Part shown: in pieces, positions 1 to 9,948 of the stretch
How positions within the stretch are numbered: the first letter of the stretch is position 1
Layout: each line of letters opens with the position of its first letter
NCBI GenBank assembly: GCA_963756975.1
Contig: CAVWPS010000002.1
Coordinates: 1,922,001 to 1,986,000 of the forward strand
Origin: CAVRQM01 sp963756975
GTDB taxonomy: Bacteria; Pseudomonadota; Alphaproteobacteria; Acetobacterales; Acetobacteraceae
Reading direction: 5' to 3'
Length of the DNA: 64,000 nt
Program-made: the position numbers and the translations under genes
Notes under the pieces: generated by a model
The model's input: the letters and a program-made list of their open reading frames with translations, nothing else
What the model was told of the DNA's origin: nothing
Databases searched by the model: none

Positions 1-1
1 C

Positions 2-1278
2 CGCGTCTGGTTCGAGATCGAGGCCATGGCGGCCGAGGCGATGGCCGAACTCGGCACCGTTCCGGCCGAGGCGGCTCGAAAACCATCCGTGAGCGGGGCG
101 GGGCGCGCATGGCCGCGTTCGGGCCGGACGACGTGGCCGCGATCGACGCGATCGAGGCGGTGACGCGCCACGACGTGATCGCCTTCCTGACCTGGCTCGC
201 CGAGCATGTCGGCGAGGACAGCCGCTGGGTCCATCTGGGCCTGACCAGCAGCGACGTGCTCGACACGACGCTGTCGGTCCAGCTTACGCAGGCGGCCGAC
301 CTGCTGATCGCCGATGTCGACGCGGTTTTGGACGCGCTGAAGCGCCGGGCGCTGGAACACCGCGACACGCCGACGATCGGCCGCAGCCACGGCATCCATG
401 CCGAACCGACCAGCTTCGGGCTGAAACTCGCCGGCCATTACGCGGAGTTCGCCCGCAATCGCGCCCGGCTGGTTGCCGCCCGGGCCGAGATTGCGGTGTG
501 CGCGCTGTCCGGCGCGGTCGGCACCTACGCCCATGTCGATCCGAGGGTGGAGGCCAGGGTCGCCGAGCGCCTCGGCTTGGCGGTCGAGCCGGTGTCGACC
601 CAGGTGATCGCGCGCGACCGGCACGCGGCGTTCTTCGCGGCGTTGGCCGTGGTCGCCAGCGGGGTCGAGCGGCTGGCGACGGAGGTGCGGCACCTGCAAC
701 GCTCCGAGGTGCGGGAGGCGGAGGAGTTCTTCCACCCCGGCCAGAAGGGCAGCTCGGCGATGCCGCATAAGCGCAACCCGGTGCTGAGCGAGAACCTCAC
801 CGGGCTCGCGCGGGTCGTGCGGATGGCGGTCGTCCCGGCGCTCGAAAACGTGGTGCTGTGGCATGAGCGCGATATCAGCCACAGCTCGGTCGAGCGGGTG
901 ATCGCGCCCGATTCCACGATCGCGCTGGATTTCGCGCTGGCCCGGCTGGCCGGGATGATGGAGCGGCTGGTCGTCTACCCGGAGCGGATGGCGGCGAACC
1001 TCGAATCGCTCGGCGGTGTCGTCCATTCCGGCGAAGTGCTGCTGACGCTCGCCCGCGCGGGGTTCTCGCGGGAGGACGCGTATGCGCTCGTGCAGCGCCA
1101 CGCGATGGCGACGTGGTCCGAACTCGGCGGCCCAGACGCCCGCAATTTCCGCGAACGCCTTGGGGCCGATCCCGAAATCGCGGGCCGGGTGCCGGCGGCC
1201 GATCTCGACGCGGCGTTCGACGCGCGGGCGCACCTCGCGCATGTCGACGCGATCTTCGCGCGCGTGTTCGGCGCCTGA
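2..1278 (+). CDS. purB: Adenylosuccinate lyase, 5'-partial and frameshifted
   Basis: PurB acts twice in purine synthesis, releasing fumarate from SAICAR and from adenylosuccinate in the cytosol. The fumarase/aspartase-superfamily signature SSAMPHKRNP is encoded at about 751-780, and the substrate-binding stretch TSSDVLDT at about 244-267. The extreme N-terminus lies outside the window. Bases 2-78 encode a normal PurB start region (RVWFEIEAMAAEAMAELG) in one frame, but from about 83 the protein continues in another frame (KTIRERGG, then AAFGPDD). Restoring one A in the four-A run at 79-82 joins the two. The ATG at 109 is therefore not the true start. PurB is normally indispensable for growth without purines, so a sequencing indel is more likely than a dead gene. 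The downstream phosphoesterase begins at its stop codon. Confidence 0.93.
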   Translation, partial: RLVRDRGHGGRGDGRTRHRSGRGGSKTIRERGGARMAAFGPDDVAAIDAIEAVTRHDVIAFLTWLAEHVGEDSRWVHLGLTSSDVLDTTLSVQLTQAADLLIADVDAVLDALKRRALEHRDTPTIGRSHGIHAEPTSFGLKLAGHYAEFARNRARLVAARAEIAVCALSGAVGTYAHVDPRVEARVAERLGLAVEPVSTQVIARDRHAAFFAALAVVASGVERLATEVRHLQRSEVREAEEFFHPGQKGSSAMPHKRNPVLSENLTGLARVVRMAVVPALENVVLWHERDISHSSVERVIAPDSTIALDFALARLAGMMERLVVYPERMAANLESLGGVVHSGEVLLTLARAGFSREDAYALVQRHAMATWSELGGPDARNFRERLGADPEIAGRVPAADLDAAFDARAHLAHVDAIFARVFGA

Positions 1279-1754
1279 CGGTCTTCTTCACCGCCGACAC
1301 GCATTTCGGCCACGGCGGCGCGCTCGGCCTATACCGCCGGCCGTTCGCGAGCGTGCCGGAGATGGACGCGGCGATGGTCGCGAACTGGCGCGAGACGGTC
1401 ACCGACGACGACGAGGTCTGGCATCTGGGCGATTTCGCGGTCGGCCGCCGCACCGACGGGGCCGCGCTGCTCGCCATGCTGCCCGGTCGGAAGCATCTGA
1501 TTTCCGGCAACAACGACCCCACCACGCCGGTGCCCGGTTGGGCGAGCGTTTCGGCCTACGCCGAGCTCGAGCACGCCGGGCGAAAGATCGTGCTGTGCCA
1601 TTACCCGTTCAGGACGTGGCGCGACATCGGCCGCCGGGCGATCAACCTCCACGGCCATAGCCACGGACGGCTCAAACCGATGCTGCGTCAGTTCGACGTG
1701 GGCGTGGACGCGCGCGCGTTTCGTCCCGTGACGCTGGACGCGCTGCTCGCCTAA
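1275..1754 (+). CDS. Metallophosphoesterase (calcineurin-like)
   Basis: This is a small cytosolic phosphoesterase of about 159 residues. The calcineurin-like metal-binding motifs appear in order: DTHFGH near the N-terminus, GDFAVG, GNND, CHYPF and HGHSHG. They bind a dinuclear metal centre; the substrate cannot be told from sequence. The first beta strand (TVFFTADTH) starts immediately after the purB stop, so there is little room for a start codon. No ATG, GTG or TTG precedes it in frame for a considerable distance. The best candidate is a CTG at 1275 overlapping the purB TGA, which would be a rare, coupled start. The gene ends convergently with the marR gene, sharing CTA/TAA bases at 1751-1754. 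Confidence 0.85.
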   Translation: MTVFFTADTHFGHGGALGLYRRPFASVPEMDAAMVANWRETVTDDDEVWHLGDFAVGRRTDGAALLAMLPGRKHLISGNNDPTTPVPGWASVSAYAELEHAGRKIVLCHYPFRTWRDIGRRAINLHGHSHGRLKPMLRQFDVGVDARAFRPVTLDALLA

Positions 1755-2146
1755 CCCGCAAGGGCGCGGGGCCGCGCCGGTTGCTGCGCGTTCGGGATTT
1801 TGCGGGGGGCGGTGGCGGCTTCCGACATGATGTCGCGCAGGTCGCGCAGAAAAGCGGTCCCTTTCAGCGTCCGCTGCACCAGCACCGAGCGCCGGTCCAT
1901 CGGATCGGTCTTGCGGCGGGCGAGGTCGAGTTCACCGAGGCGGTCCAGCGCGCGCGTGATCGCCGGCTTGGAGACGTTCAGATCGGCGGCCAGGCCGCGC
2001 ACGGTGTGCGCCCCCTCGTTGAGGTAACAGGTGAGAAGAACACCTAATTGCCTTGCCGAAAGATCGGCGCCGTCTCGACGGACCAGCGCGACGGTGGTGT
2101 CGCGGAGGACAGCGACGAGATTGTCTGGATTGAGTGCTGCGGCCAT
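1751..2146 (-). CDS. MarR-family transcriptional regulator
   Basis: This 131-residue protein has the winged-helix layout of MarR regulators: an N-terminal helical dimer region, a recognition helix around VSKPAITRALDRL (about residues 59-71), and a wing with DPMDRRSVLV. MarR proteins repress nearby genes and release DNA when bound by small phenolic or other ligands. No obvious target is divergent from it. It lies alone on the minus strand downstream of the aminopeptidase, separated by about 134 bases that could hold its own promoter. The 3' end overlaps convergently with the phosphoesterase. The ligand and the regulon are unknown. Confidence 0.85.
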   Translation of the reverse strand: MAAALNPDNLVAVLRDTTVALVRRDGADLSARQLGVLLTCYLNEGAHTVRGLAADLNVSKPAITRALDRLGELDLARRKTDPMDRRSVLVQRTLKGTAFLRDLRDIMSEAATAPRKIPNAQQPARPRALAG

Positions 2147-2280
2147 GGCGGACTCCTGTGTGCGACGTCGCCTACATCAGAGCGACCCCCCGAAAATCGT
2201 GACGATATTATGTCTCGCGACGGCAAAGGTTGCTTGTCCTAACGGGCTCGTTACCGCGTCGTCTCGGTCCGGACCCGTCA

Positions 2281-3633
2281 TCAACGCGACGTGATCGAAT
2301 CGAGTTCAAGCAGCATGTAATACAACGCACGCAATCCCGGTGCGTCGCCGCCCTCGGGCCGGCCGGGACGGTTCGTGTCGTTCCAGGCATACGTATCCAG
2401 GTGCGCCCAGCGCGTGCCGGGCGCCACGAAACGCCGCAGGAACAGCGCCGCGGTGACCGCTCCGGCCATCGGCTTGGTGCCGGTGCTGCTGACATCGGCG
2501 ATCGAACTGTCGAGCCAGCTGTCGTAGCCGCCGTGCAGCGGCAGCCGCCACACGGGGTCGTGCGCGCGGACCCCGGCATCGAGCAGCGCCCGAGCCACGC
2601 CATCGTCGTTCGAAAACAGCGCCGGCAGATCGGGCCCGAGCGCGGTTCGCGCGGCACCCGTCAGTGTCGCCGCGTCGATCAGCAGCGCGGGCGACAAATC
2701 GGACGCCTCGGCCAACAGGTCGGCCAGCACCAGCCGTCCCTCCGCGTCGGTGTTGCCGATTTCGACCGACAGACCGCGGCGGGTCGCGATCACGTCGGAC
2801 GGCCGCATCGCCCGGCCGGAGATCGAGTTCTCGACGCAGCCGACCAGCAGCATGAGGCGCACCGGCAACCCGGCCGCCATGATCGCGTCGGCGAGCCCGA
2901 TCAGCAGGGCGGCGCCGCCCATGTCCTTCTTCATCCGGATCATCCCGGCCGACGGCTTCAGGTCGTACCCGCCGGTGTCGAACACGACGCCCTTGCCGCA
3001 GAGCGCGATCAGCGGCGCGTCGTCGGCACCCCAGTCGAGCCGCGCCACCACGGGCGGCCGGTCCGAGCCTTGCCCGACGACCGCGACCGCCGGGTATTGC
3101 GCATCCAGCGCCGCGCCCTCGGTCCGGGCGAAGCGCGCCCCGTGCTTGGCGGCGAGGTCGGCGACCGCGTCGGCCAGCTCCGACGGGCCGAGCCGGTTGG
3201 CCGGCGCGTTGATCAGGTCGCGCGCCCTGAACACGGCATCCGCGAGCAGGCCGGCCGTCGCATCGGACTGCGCCGGGGTGACGGTCGCGAACGGGCGGGA
3301 GCGGGATTTGAACGCGGTGTAGGCGTAGGAGCCGAGCCTCAGGCCCAGGGCGGCCTGATGCGGATCGTAGTCTCCGGCCTCGAGCCGCCAGTCGCCCTCG
3401 GGCAGCCCGGCCGGAAGGGCCGCGAACGGCCAAGGCCCGGTGTCGTCGCCGAGGCCGAGCACGGCTGACGCGGGAGCGCCGGTCGTGTCCGGCGCAAGCG
3501 CGATCTCGCCCGGCTTGGCCGTGAACCCGATGCCGGCCAGCCACGCTCCGGCATTGCCGTCCATCCCGGGCCAGGCTTCTCCCGGTTTCGCTGGGCGCAG
3601 AGCGCGAACTGGCCGGGAGGTTCGGTCGGACAT
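2281..3633 (-). CDS. Leucyl aminopeptidase family protein (M17)
   Basis: This is a cytosolic metallo-aminopeptidase of about 450 residues that trims N-terminal residues from peptides. The M17 catalytic region is clear: GKGVVFDTGGYDLKP carries a metal-ligand Asp, MKKDMGGAA follows, and the family signature NTDAEGR sits with the catalytic Arg and metal-ligand Asp/Glu. Its N-terminal half is diverged, as usual in the family. An upstream ATG at 3666 would add 11 residues; the ATG at 3633 (MSDRTSRP) looks more natural. The gene follows htpG on the same strand, separated by a large palindromic repeat that may end htpG transcription. Confidence 0.9.
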   Translation of the reverse strand: MSDRTSRPVRALRPAKPGEAWPGMDGNAGAWLAGIGFTAKPGEIALAPDTTGAPASAVLGLGDDTGPWPFAALPAGLPEGDWRLEAGDYDPHQAALGLRLGSYAYTAFKSRSRPFATVTPAQSDATAGLLADAVFRARDLINAPANRLGPSELADAVADLAAKHGARFARTEGAALDAQYPAVAVVGQGSDRPPVVARLDWGADDAPLIALCGKGVVFDTGGYDLKPSAGMIRMKKDMGGAALLIGLADAIMAAGLPVRLMLLVGCVENSISGRAMRPSDVIATRRGLSVEIGNTDAEGRLVLADLLAEASDLSPALLIDAATLTGAARTALGPDLPALFSNDDGVARALLDAGVRAHDPVWRLPLHGGYDSWLDSSIADVSSTGTKPMAGAVTAALFLRRFVAPGTRWAHLDTYAWNDTNRPGRPEGGDAPGLRALYYMLLELDSITSR

Positions 3634-3728
3634 TCGGTATTCCTTCTGACAGCAGGAGCGGCTCAAACTATCTTCTGCCGAGTTTCAGTCCCGTGTCAGG
3701 AGGCGGCGCGGCACCGCACCTAAAAACT

Positions 3729-3814
3729 ACCTTGCGCGGGCTCGACCCGCGCATCCACGCCGTAGCCGAGCGTGCAGCGACCGCGTGGATACGCGGGTCA
3801 AGCCCGCGCAAGGT
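3729..3814. repeat. Palindromic REP-like element between htpG and aminopeptidase
   Basis: This is an 86-base imperfect palindrome. The left arm begins ACCTTGCGCGGGCT and the right arm ends AGCCCGCGCAAGGT; inner segments GACCCGCG/CGCGGGTC and ATCCACGC/GCGTGGAT also pair. Both strands are open in a frame that reads like LRGLDPRIHA..RGSSPRKV, which is a by-product of the palindrome and not a gene. Related repeats are scattered through many alphaproteobacterial genomes. The long GC stem could act as a bidirectional transcription stop. A degenerate relative occurs at about 56635-56729. Confidence 0.85.
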
Positions 3815-3828
3815 GAAGGGAGACCGGC

Positions 3829-5674
3829 CTACCCGGCCAGCATCCGCTCCACCCGGCGCACGAAGCCGGACGGGTCGAGGGGCAACTCGCCGTCCTGAAC
3901 CCGCGCCAGATCGAGCAGCAGCGTCGCACTGTCCGCGATGTCGTCGCCCGCATCGTGGCGCGCCAGTAGCCCGGCGACGAGCGGGTGGCGCGGGTTGATC
4001 TCCAGCACCGGGGCCGAGACGTGGGCCGCGCGGCCCGCACGCCGCATCAGCCGCTGCATCTGCAAATCGGGGCCCGATGTCCCCGCCGCCAACACGACCG
4101 CGCTGTCGACCAGCCGGTCGGTCGCGCGAACATCGTCGACCGCCTCGCCCAGCGCCGCCTTCAGCGCGGTCAGCAGCCCGGCCACATCCGGCGCGTCGCC
4201 CTCCGCCACATCGGCGGCCGCGAACTTGCCGAGGTCGGCGACGCCTTGCGTCACGCTGCGGATCGGCTTGCCCTCGAAGGTCGCCAGCCGCTCCGGCCAG
4301 AACGCGTCGATCGGGTCGTCGAGAAGCAGCACTTCGAGCCCGCGTGCGCGAAACCCTTCGAGCTGCGCCGACTTCGCCAGCGTCTCGGCGCGGTCGCCGG
4401 TCAGGACGTAGATCGCCTCCTGCTCGGGCTTCATCCGCTCCACGTAGCCGGTCAGCGACGTCAGGCCGTCGACGGCGGACGAGCGCATCCGCAGCATCGG
4501 CGCCAGCTCCTGCCGGTGCTCGGAGTCTTCCCAGACGCCTTCCTTCAGCACGGCACCGAACTCGGCCCAGAAGCCGTCGTAGCGCTCGGAATCCTTCGCC
4601 GCCGCCTTCAGCTCGGTCAGCACGCGGTTGGTCACCGCCTTGCGAATGCGCGCCAGCACCGGGGTCGTCTGCAGCATCTCGCGGCTGACGTTCAGCGGCA
4701 GGTCCTCGGTATCGACCACGCCTTGCACGAACCGCAGCCACGGCGGCAGCAGCCCGGCTTCGTCGGTGATGAACATTCTCCGGACGTGCAGCCGGACCTT
4801 GCTGACCCGGTCGTCCTCGACGGCCATGAACGGCTTGCTGTCCGGGACGAACAGGAGTGCCGAAAACTCGATCTGCCCCTCGGCGCGCCAGTGCAGCGTC
4901 GCCCAAGGCTTGCCGAAGAAGTTGCCGAGGTGGCGGTAGAAGCCCTCGTAATCCTCGTCCTTCAACTCGGCTTTCGGCCTGCGCCAGATCGCCGTCCCCT
5001 CGTTGGCCGGCTCGTCCTTGCCGTCGCGGGCGATCGTGATCGGCAGGGCGATGTGGTCGGCCCATTTGCGCACGATCGTCTCGAGCCGGTGCGGCTCCAG
5101 ATACTCCTCCGCGTCGGCTTTCATGTGCAGCACGAGCGTCGTGCCGGCGGTCTCGCGCTCTGCCGGCTCGATGGTGAACGCGCCGGCGCCCTCGCTGGCC
5201 CAGGTCCACGCCTCATCGCTGCCCGCCTTGCGCGACGTCGCCTCGACCCGGTCGGCGACCATGAACGCGGCGTAGAAGCCGACGCCGAACTGCCCGATCA
5301 GGCTCGGGCGATCCTCGGGCTTCGCGTCCGCGATGCTGGCCCCGAACGCGCGCGTGCCGGAGCGGGCGATGGTGCCGAGGTTCTCGATCAATTCGTCGCG
5401 GCTCATGCCGATGCCGTCGTCGACGATGGTCAGCGTCCGCGCGGCCTTGTCCGGCACGATCCGCACCTTCGGGTCCGCCGGCGGGGCCAGCGATCCCGTC
5501 CGTCAGCGACTGGAACCGGCGGCGGTCGGTCGCGTCGGCGGCGTTGGCGACCAGCTCGCGCAGGAAGATTTCGCGTTCGGAATAGAGCGAATGCACGACG
5601 AGGTCGAGCAACCGGCCCACCTCCGCTCCGAACTGATGTTTCTCGACCCGGTCCGCCGTCGTCGTCTCGCTCAT
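3829..5674 (-). CDS. htpG: Molecular chaperone HtpG (Hsp90), frameshifted
   Basis: This ATP-dependent Hsp90 chaperone acts in the cytosol as a homodimer. The GHKL ATPase motifs are visible: NAADATD in the N-terminal part, then DDGIGM and [10 protein letters not shown] in the other frame. The middle and C-terminal domains follow, ending near 3829. The first roughly 60 residues (from the ATG at 5674, [15 protein letters not shown]) are in a different frame from the rest. The join falls near 5488-5493, where SLTDGIA should continue into [14 protein letters not shown]. An indel (plus one or minus two bases) explains it. Corrected length is about 615 residues, normal for the family. It follows cysH by 44 bases on the same strand. 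Confidence 0.93.
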
Positions 5675-5718
5675 CGTAATGTCTCCTCGCGTGTAGGGCG
5701 CGAGTTGGGTCGGGCGGA

Positions 5719-6423
5719 CTACAGGTTCAATGCGGCGATGCCGGGACGATGGATCCCGCACTCGATCTTGGACGACCCCGCCCAGCGCCCGTCCCGGTCG
5801 CCCTCGCCGTCCGCGACCGGCCGGGTGCACGGCATGCAGCCGACCGAGCGGTAGCCGAACGCCACGAGGGGATGGACCGGAAGTCCGCGCCGGCGGTGCT
5901 CGGCGGCAAGGGCGGCGGCGCTCCAGCCGGCGAGCGGGTTCAGCTTGATCCGGCCGTCGGCCAGCTCGCGCGACGGAAGGGCGGCGCGGGTGCTGGACTG
6001 GTGCCGCTTGCGCCCGCTGATCCACGCGTCGAAGCCGGACAATGCGGTTTCGAGCGGCACGACCTTTCGCACGAAGCAGCAGGCGTCGGGATCGCGCGCG
6101 GCCAGCGTCCGGTCGGGATCGGCCGCGGCCAGCGCCGCCGCGTCGGGCCGAAGGTCGCGCACGTCGGTCAGGCCGAGGTGCTCGGCCAGCTCGCGCCGGT
6201 AGTCGAGCGACTCGTCGAAGTGCCGCCCCGTCTCCAGGAACAGCACCGGAACGGAGCGGTCGATCTCGGCGACGAGCGCCAGCAGCACCGCCGACTCCAC
6301 GCCGAACGACGAGACGACGGCGACACGGCCCGGAAACTCACGCGTCAGCGCGTGGTCCATCTCCGCAAGGGTCGCGATATACTCGCTGTCACGTGAGCCT
6401 TCGCCGGGTGGTACGATACGCAT
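5719..6423 (-). CDS. cysH: Phosphoadenylyl/adenylyl-sulfate reductase
   Basis: CysH reduces activated sulfate (PAPS or APS) to sulfite in assimilatory sulfur metabolism. The 234-residue protein has the PP-loop-like [11 protein letters not shown], the LFLETGRHF segment, a CC pair near residue 115, a later CMPC pair, and the catalytic ECGIH near the C-terminus. The CC...CxxC set binds a [4Fe-4S] cluster and is typical of the APS-using bacterial enzymes, so APS is the likelier substrate. Electrons would come from thioredoxin. No other cys genes adjoin it; htpG lies 44 bases downstream. The helicase gene starts divergently about 140 bases away. Confidence 0.92.
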   Translation of the reverse strand: MRIVPPGEGSRDSEYIATLAEMDHALTREFPGRVAVVSSFGVESAVLLALVAEIDRSVPVLFLETGRHFDESLDYRRELAEHLGLTDVRDLRPDAAALAAADPDRTLAARDPDACCFVRKVVPLETALSGFDAWISGRKRHQSSTRAALPSRELADGRIKLNPLAGWSAAALAAEHRRRGLPVHPLVAFGYRSVGCMPCTRPVADGEGDRDGRWAGSSKIECGIHRPGIAALNL

Positions 6424-6561
6424 TCGTCATACTCGCTCATGCGAGGCACGAAGTTCAATGGTGAATCTCGCATACCCGCAGAGATGTGCGTGCAATCGAT
6501 CATGCTCGCGCGCGATCGTGGCGGGCTTGCGTTGCGCCCCCCGAGGCCAAATCATCCCTCC

Positions 6562-9064
6562 ATGTCGGGATTCGCCCCCCGGGTGCGCGCCGTGCTGGGA
6601 CCGACCAACACGGGCAAGACCCATCTGGCCATCGAGCGCATGCTCGGCCACGCCTCCGGCATCATCGGCTTCCCGCTGCGGCTGCTGGCGCGCGAAAACT
6701 TCGACCGGATGGTGGCGCGCAAAGGACCGAAGCAGGTCGCGCTGATCACCGGGGAGGAGAAGATCGTCCCACCGGACGCGAAGTATTTCTCTTGCACGGT
6801 CGAAGCGATGCCGCTCGATCGCCGGGCGGAGTTCGTGGCGATCGACGAAATCCAGCTCTGCGCCGACCCCGATCGCGGCCACGTCTTCACCGACCGCCTG
6901 CTGCACGCGCGCGGCATGGTCGAGACGATGCTGCTGGGGGCGGAGACGATCCGCCCCCTGATCCAGCGGCTGATCCCGCAAGCCGAAATCATCACGCGCC
7001 CACGATTGTCGGAGCTGACCCATTCGGGGGCGGCGAAGCTGGTCCGCCTGCCGCCGCGCTCGGCCATCGTCGCGTTCAGCGCCACCGAGGTCTACGCGAT
7101 CGCCGAGCTGATCCGCAGGCGGCGCGGCGGTTGCGCGGTGGTGATGGGACGCCTGTCGCCCCGTACCCGAAATGCCCAGGTGGCGCTGTATCAGGACAAG
7201 GAAGTCGACTTCCTGGTTGCCACCGACGCGATCGGCATGGGGCTGAACATGGACGTCGACCATGTCGCGTTCGCCCGGCTGACCAAGTTCGACGGCCATC
7301 GCCCGCGCGCCCTGTACGCGTCGGAGGTGGCGCAGATCGCCGGCCGTGCCGGACGCGGCATGCGCGACGGCACGTTCGGCACCACCGCCGACTGCCCGCC
7401 GATCGACGACGAGTTGGCGCGCGCCGTCGAGAGCCACGCGTTCGAGCCGTTGCAGCAACTGTTCTGGCGCAACTCGGAGCTGGATTTCGGCCATGTCGAC
7501 CTGCTGCTCGGCAGCCTGCTCGCCTCGCCGACGCTGCCGGGCCTGACGCGCGGCAACGACGCCACGGATCTGGAGACGCTGCAGGCGCTGGCCCGCGAGC
7601 CCGATATCCGGGCGCTCGCGACCAACCGGCACCGCGTCCGGCTGCTATGGGACGCGTGCGGCATCCCGGATTTCAGAAAACTGTCGGACGACACGCACAC
7701 CAAGCTGTGCGCCAAGGTCTACGGCCACGTCCTGCGCGACGGCGGCGTGCCGGCGGACTGGATCGCGGGCCAGCTCGCGATCCTGTCGCGCGCCGACGGC
7801 GATATCGACACGCTGATGGCGCGCCTGTCGGGCGTGCGGGTCTGGACGTATATCGCCGCCCGGTCCGACTGGGTGCGCGACGCCGTGCATTGGCAGGCCC
7901 GCGCGCGGGAAGTGGAAGACCTGCTGTCCGACGCGCTGCACGAACGGCTGACCACCCGCTTCGTCGATCGCCGGGCCGCGCATCTGATGCGCAAGCTGGA
8001 GGCGGCGGAGGCGGCGGACCTCTACTCGGCCGTCACGCGGCGGGGCGAGGTCGTGGTCGAGGGCCATCCGGTCGGCCACATCGAGGGCTTCGGGTTCATC
8101 CCCGATCCGGACGCGGTGGGTGACGAGCGCAAGCTGGTGCTGCGCGCCGCGCGCCGGGCGCTGCGCGAGGAGATGCCGCTGCGGATCGGCCGGCTCGAGA
8201 CTTCGGCCGACGCGGCGCTCGCCTGGCTGCCGAGCCAGCGGATCGCGTGGGAGGGTTTTCCGATCGCGCGTCTGCGCCCCGGTGCGACGGCGCTGCGGCC
8301 CCAGGTCGACGTGCTCGACAGCGAGTTTCTGGACGGGCCGCAGCGCGAGCGGGTCAGGCTGCGGGTGCAGCGGTTCGTCGACGCCGTGGTGGCCGACACG
8401 CTGGCCCCGCTGCTGGCGGCCGTCGCGGGTGCCGCGCGGGAGCCGGAGCTGCGCGGCCGCACGCATCTGCTGGAGGAGGGGCTCGGCGTCGTCCCCGCCG
8501 GTGCCGTGGGCGCGTTGCCGCCGGCGTTGCGCGGGCGGCTGAAGTCGCTCGGCGTGCGGGCGGGCAGGACGGCGCTGTTCATGCCGGCGTTGCTAAAACC
8601 GCGCGCGGCGGAGCTGCGGGCGCGGCTGTGGGCGTTGCGGCGCGGCGTGCCGGTGCCGCCGCCGGCCAACCCGTCGCAGGTCTCGGTCGCACCCAATGCC
8701 GAGTGGCCGGACGGTTTCGCGGAAGCGATGGGCTGGGTGGCGGCGGGTCCGGTGCTGATCCGGCTCGACATCGCCGAGCGGATGGCGGCCGAACTGGCGT
8801 GGCTGAGCCGGGGCAGGCGGGTGCCGCTGCCGACCGATCTGGCGCCGAGGCTCGGTGTGCAGGGCCGACGCCTTGCCGGCGGTCTTGCGGCCGCTGGGGT
8901 TGCGGTTGTTTCCGGCGCAGGTGCTGGAACCGGACGCGGTCGGCCCGCCGATCCCGGCGATGATGGCGACCGAACGGGTCAAGGTTGCGGCACCGAACAG
9001 CCATCGGCCGCCCCCGAACGGCCCGTTCGCCGCACTCGCCGGCATGCGGCTCAGGTCCGCGTGA
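6562..9064 (+). CDS. SUV3-like superfamily 2 RNA helicase, frameshifted near C-terminus
   Basis: This predicted ATP-dependent RNA helicase resembles the mitochondrial SUV3 group found beside fdxA and carD in alphaproteobacteria. Motifs include Walker A GPTNTGKTHLA, a DEIQ motif II (VAIDEIQLC), motif III-like AFSATEV, motif V ATDAIGMGLNMDV and motif VI QIAGRAGRG. The ATG at 6562 (MSGFAPRV) suits the domain start better than the ATG at 6439. From about 8856-8866 the protein must shift frame. The continuation CRADALPAVLRPLGL... ends with TGA at 9062-9064, which overlaps the S4 start in a GTGA. Read without correction, the frame falsely runs into the S4 gene as one 985-residue product. Corrected length is about 834 residues. 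Confidence 0.88.
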
Positions 9065-9396
9065 CCGTCGAGGACCGCGACTGGCAGCGGCTCGACAAAT
9101 GGCTCTGGTGCGCCCGGATGCTAAAACATCGCGCGGACTGCGCGCGGCTGATCGCGGACGGGTCGGTCCGGATCAACCGGCAGCCGACCGACAAGCCGCA
9201 CGCCAAGATCCGGGTGGGCGATACGGTCACGATGCCGCTCCGCGCCGACGTGCGGGTGCTGACGGTGCGGGCGCTCGCCTCCCGTCGCGGACCGGCACCC
9301 GAGGCACGCGCGCTGTACGATGAGGTCGCCGCGCCTTGCGGGACCGATGATCCACCGGCATATCCGGACGCGAGCATCGCGCAAGAGAGGGCCTGA
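9061..9396 (+). CDS. S4-domain RNA-binding protein (Hsp15-like)
   Basis: This 111-residue basic protein carries one S4 RNA-binding domain (QRLDKWLWCARMLKHRADCARLI, then GSVRINRQPTDKPHAKIRVGD) and a basic tail. Hsp15-type proteins bind stalled 50S subunits that carry nascent-chain tRNA and help recycle them. The GTG at 9061 overlaps the helicase TGA (GTGA), and fdxA begins immediately after its stop, so helicase, S4 protein and fdxA probably form one transcript. It is not a helicase C-terminal domain: the shared frame is caused by the upstream frameshift. Confidence 0.88.
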   Translation: MTVEDRDWQRLDKWLWCARMLKHRADCARLIADGSVRINRQPTDKPHAKIRVGDTVTMPLRADVRVLTVRALASRRGPAPEARALYDEVAAPCGTDDPPAYPDASIAQERA

Positions 9397-9729
9397 ATGA
9401 CGTACGTGGTCACCGAGAACTGCATCAAGTGCAAGTACATGGACTGCGTCGAGGTGTGCCCGGTCGACTGCTTCTATGTCGGGGACAACATGCTGGTCAT
9501 CCACCCCGACGAGTGCATCGATTGCGGCGTGTGCGAGCCCGAATGCCCGGCCGAGGCGATCGTGCCGGATAGCGACGACAAGGCGACCGCCTGGGCCGAA
9601 CGCAATCGCGTGTTCGCGGCACAGTGGCCGAACATCACCCGCAAGGGCACGCCGCCCGCCGACGCCGATTCCTGGAAGGACAAGCCGGGCAAGGAGGCGA
9701 TGTTCTCGCCGGAGCCCGGCACCGCCTGA
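9397..9729 (+). CDS. fdxA: 7Fe ferredoxin FdxA
   Basis: This 110-residue ferredoxin has two clusters of cysteines. The N-terminal set [19 protein letters not shown] has the altered spacing that binds [3Fe-4S] plus one [4Fe-4S] ligand, and the second set is [12 protein letters not shown]. The roughly 45-residue C-terminal extension is typical of the FdxA family. It is a cytosolic low-potential electron carrier; the partner enzyme is not apparent here. The start ATG follows the S4 gene stop directly, consistent with coupled expression. Confidence 0.95.
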   Translation: MTYVVTENCIKCKYMDCVEVCPVDCFYVGDNMLVIHPDECIDCGVCEPECPAEAIVPDSDDKATAWAERNRVFAAQWPNITRKGTPPADADSWKDKPGKEAMFSPEPGTA

Positions 9730-9948
9730 GCCGCGACCAGCCGGCTCCGCATCGCACACCGGCGTCGCGCGTACCGTGACGCGGTGTGTGTATTGTGTTA
9801 CAGATGGGTTATTGGCAGGTCTGATCGGCCCGTGTTCTCGCGGGCCTCGATCAGCGCCGTCCCATAGGTGAGGCGTGTCCTCGCGATCGGCTCGGCACGA
9901 TGGGTCGGGCGGCGCGATCGCACGCCCGAGCAGGAGGTCGAGCGGATT

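Noticed and set aside
2230..3468. 412-codon plus-strand open frame antisense to the aminopeptidase
   Set aside because: Arg/Gly-rich shadow of a GC-rich gene; the minus strand has clear M17 motifs.
3693..3998. Open frame reading LRGLDPRIHA..RGSSPRKV on both strands
   Set aside because: Produced by the palindromic repeat at 3729-3814; no start context or conserved domain.
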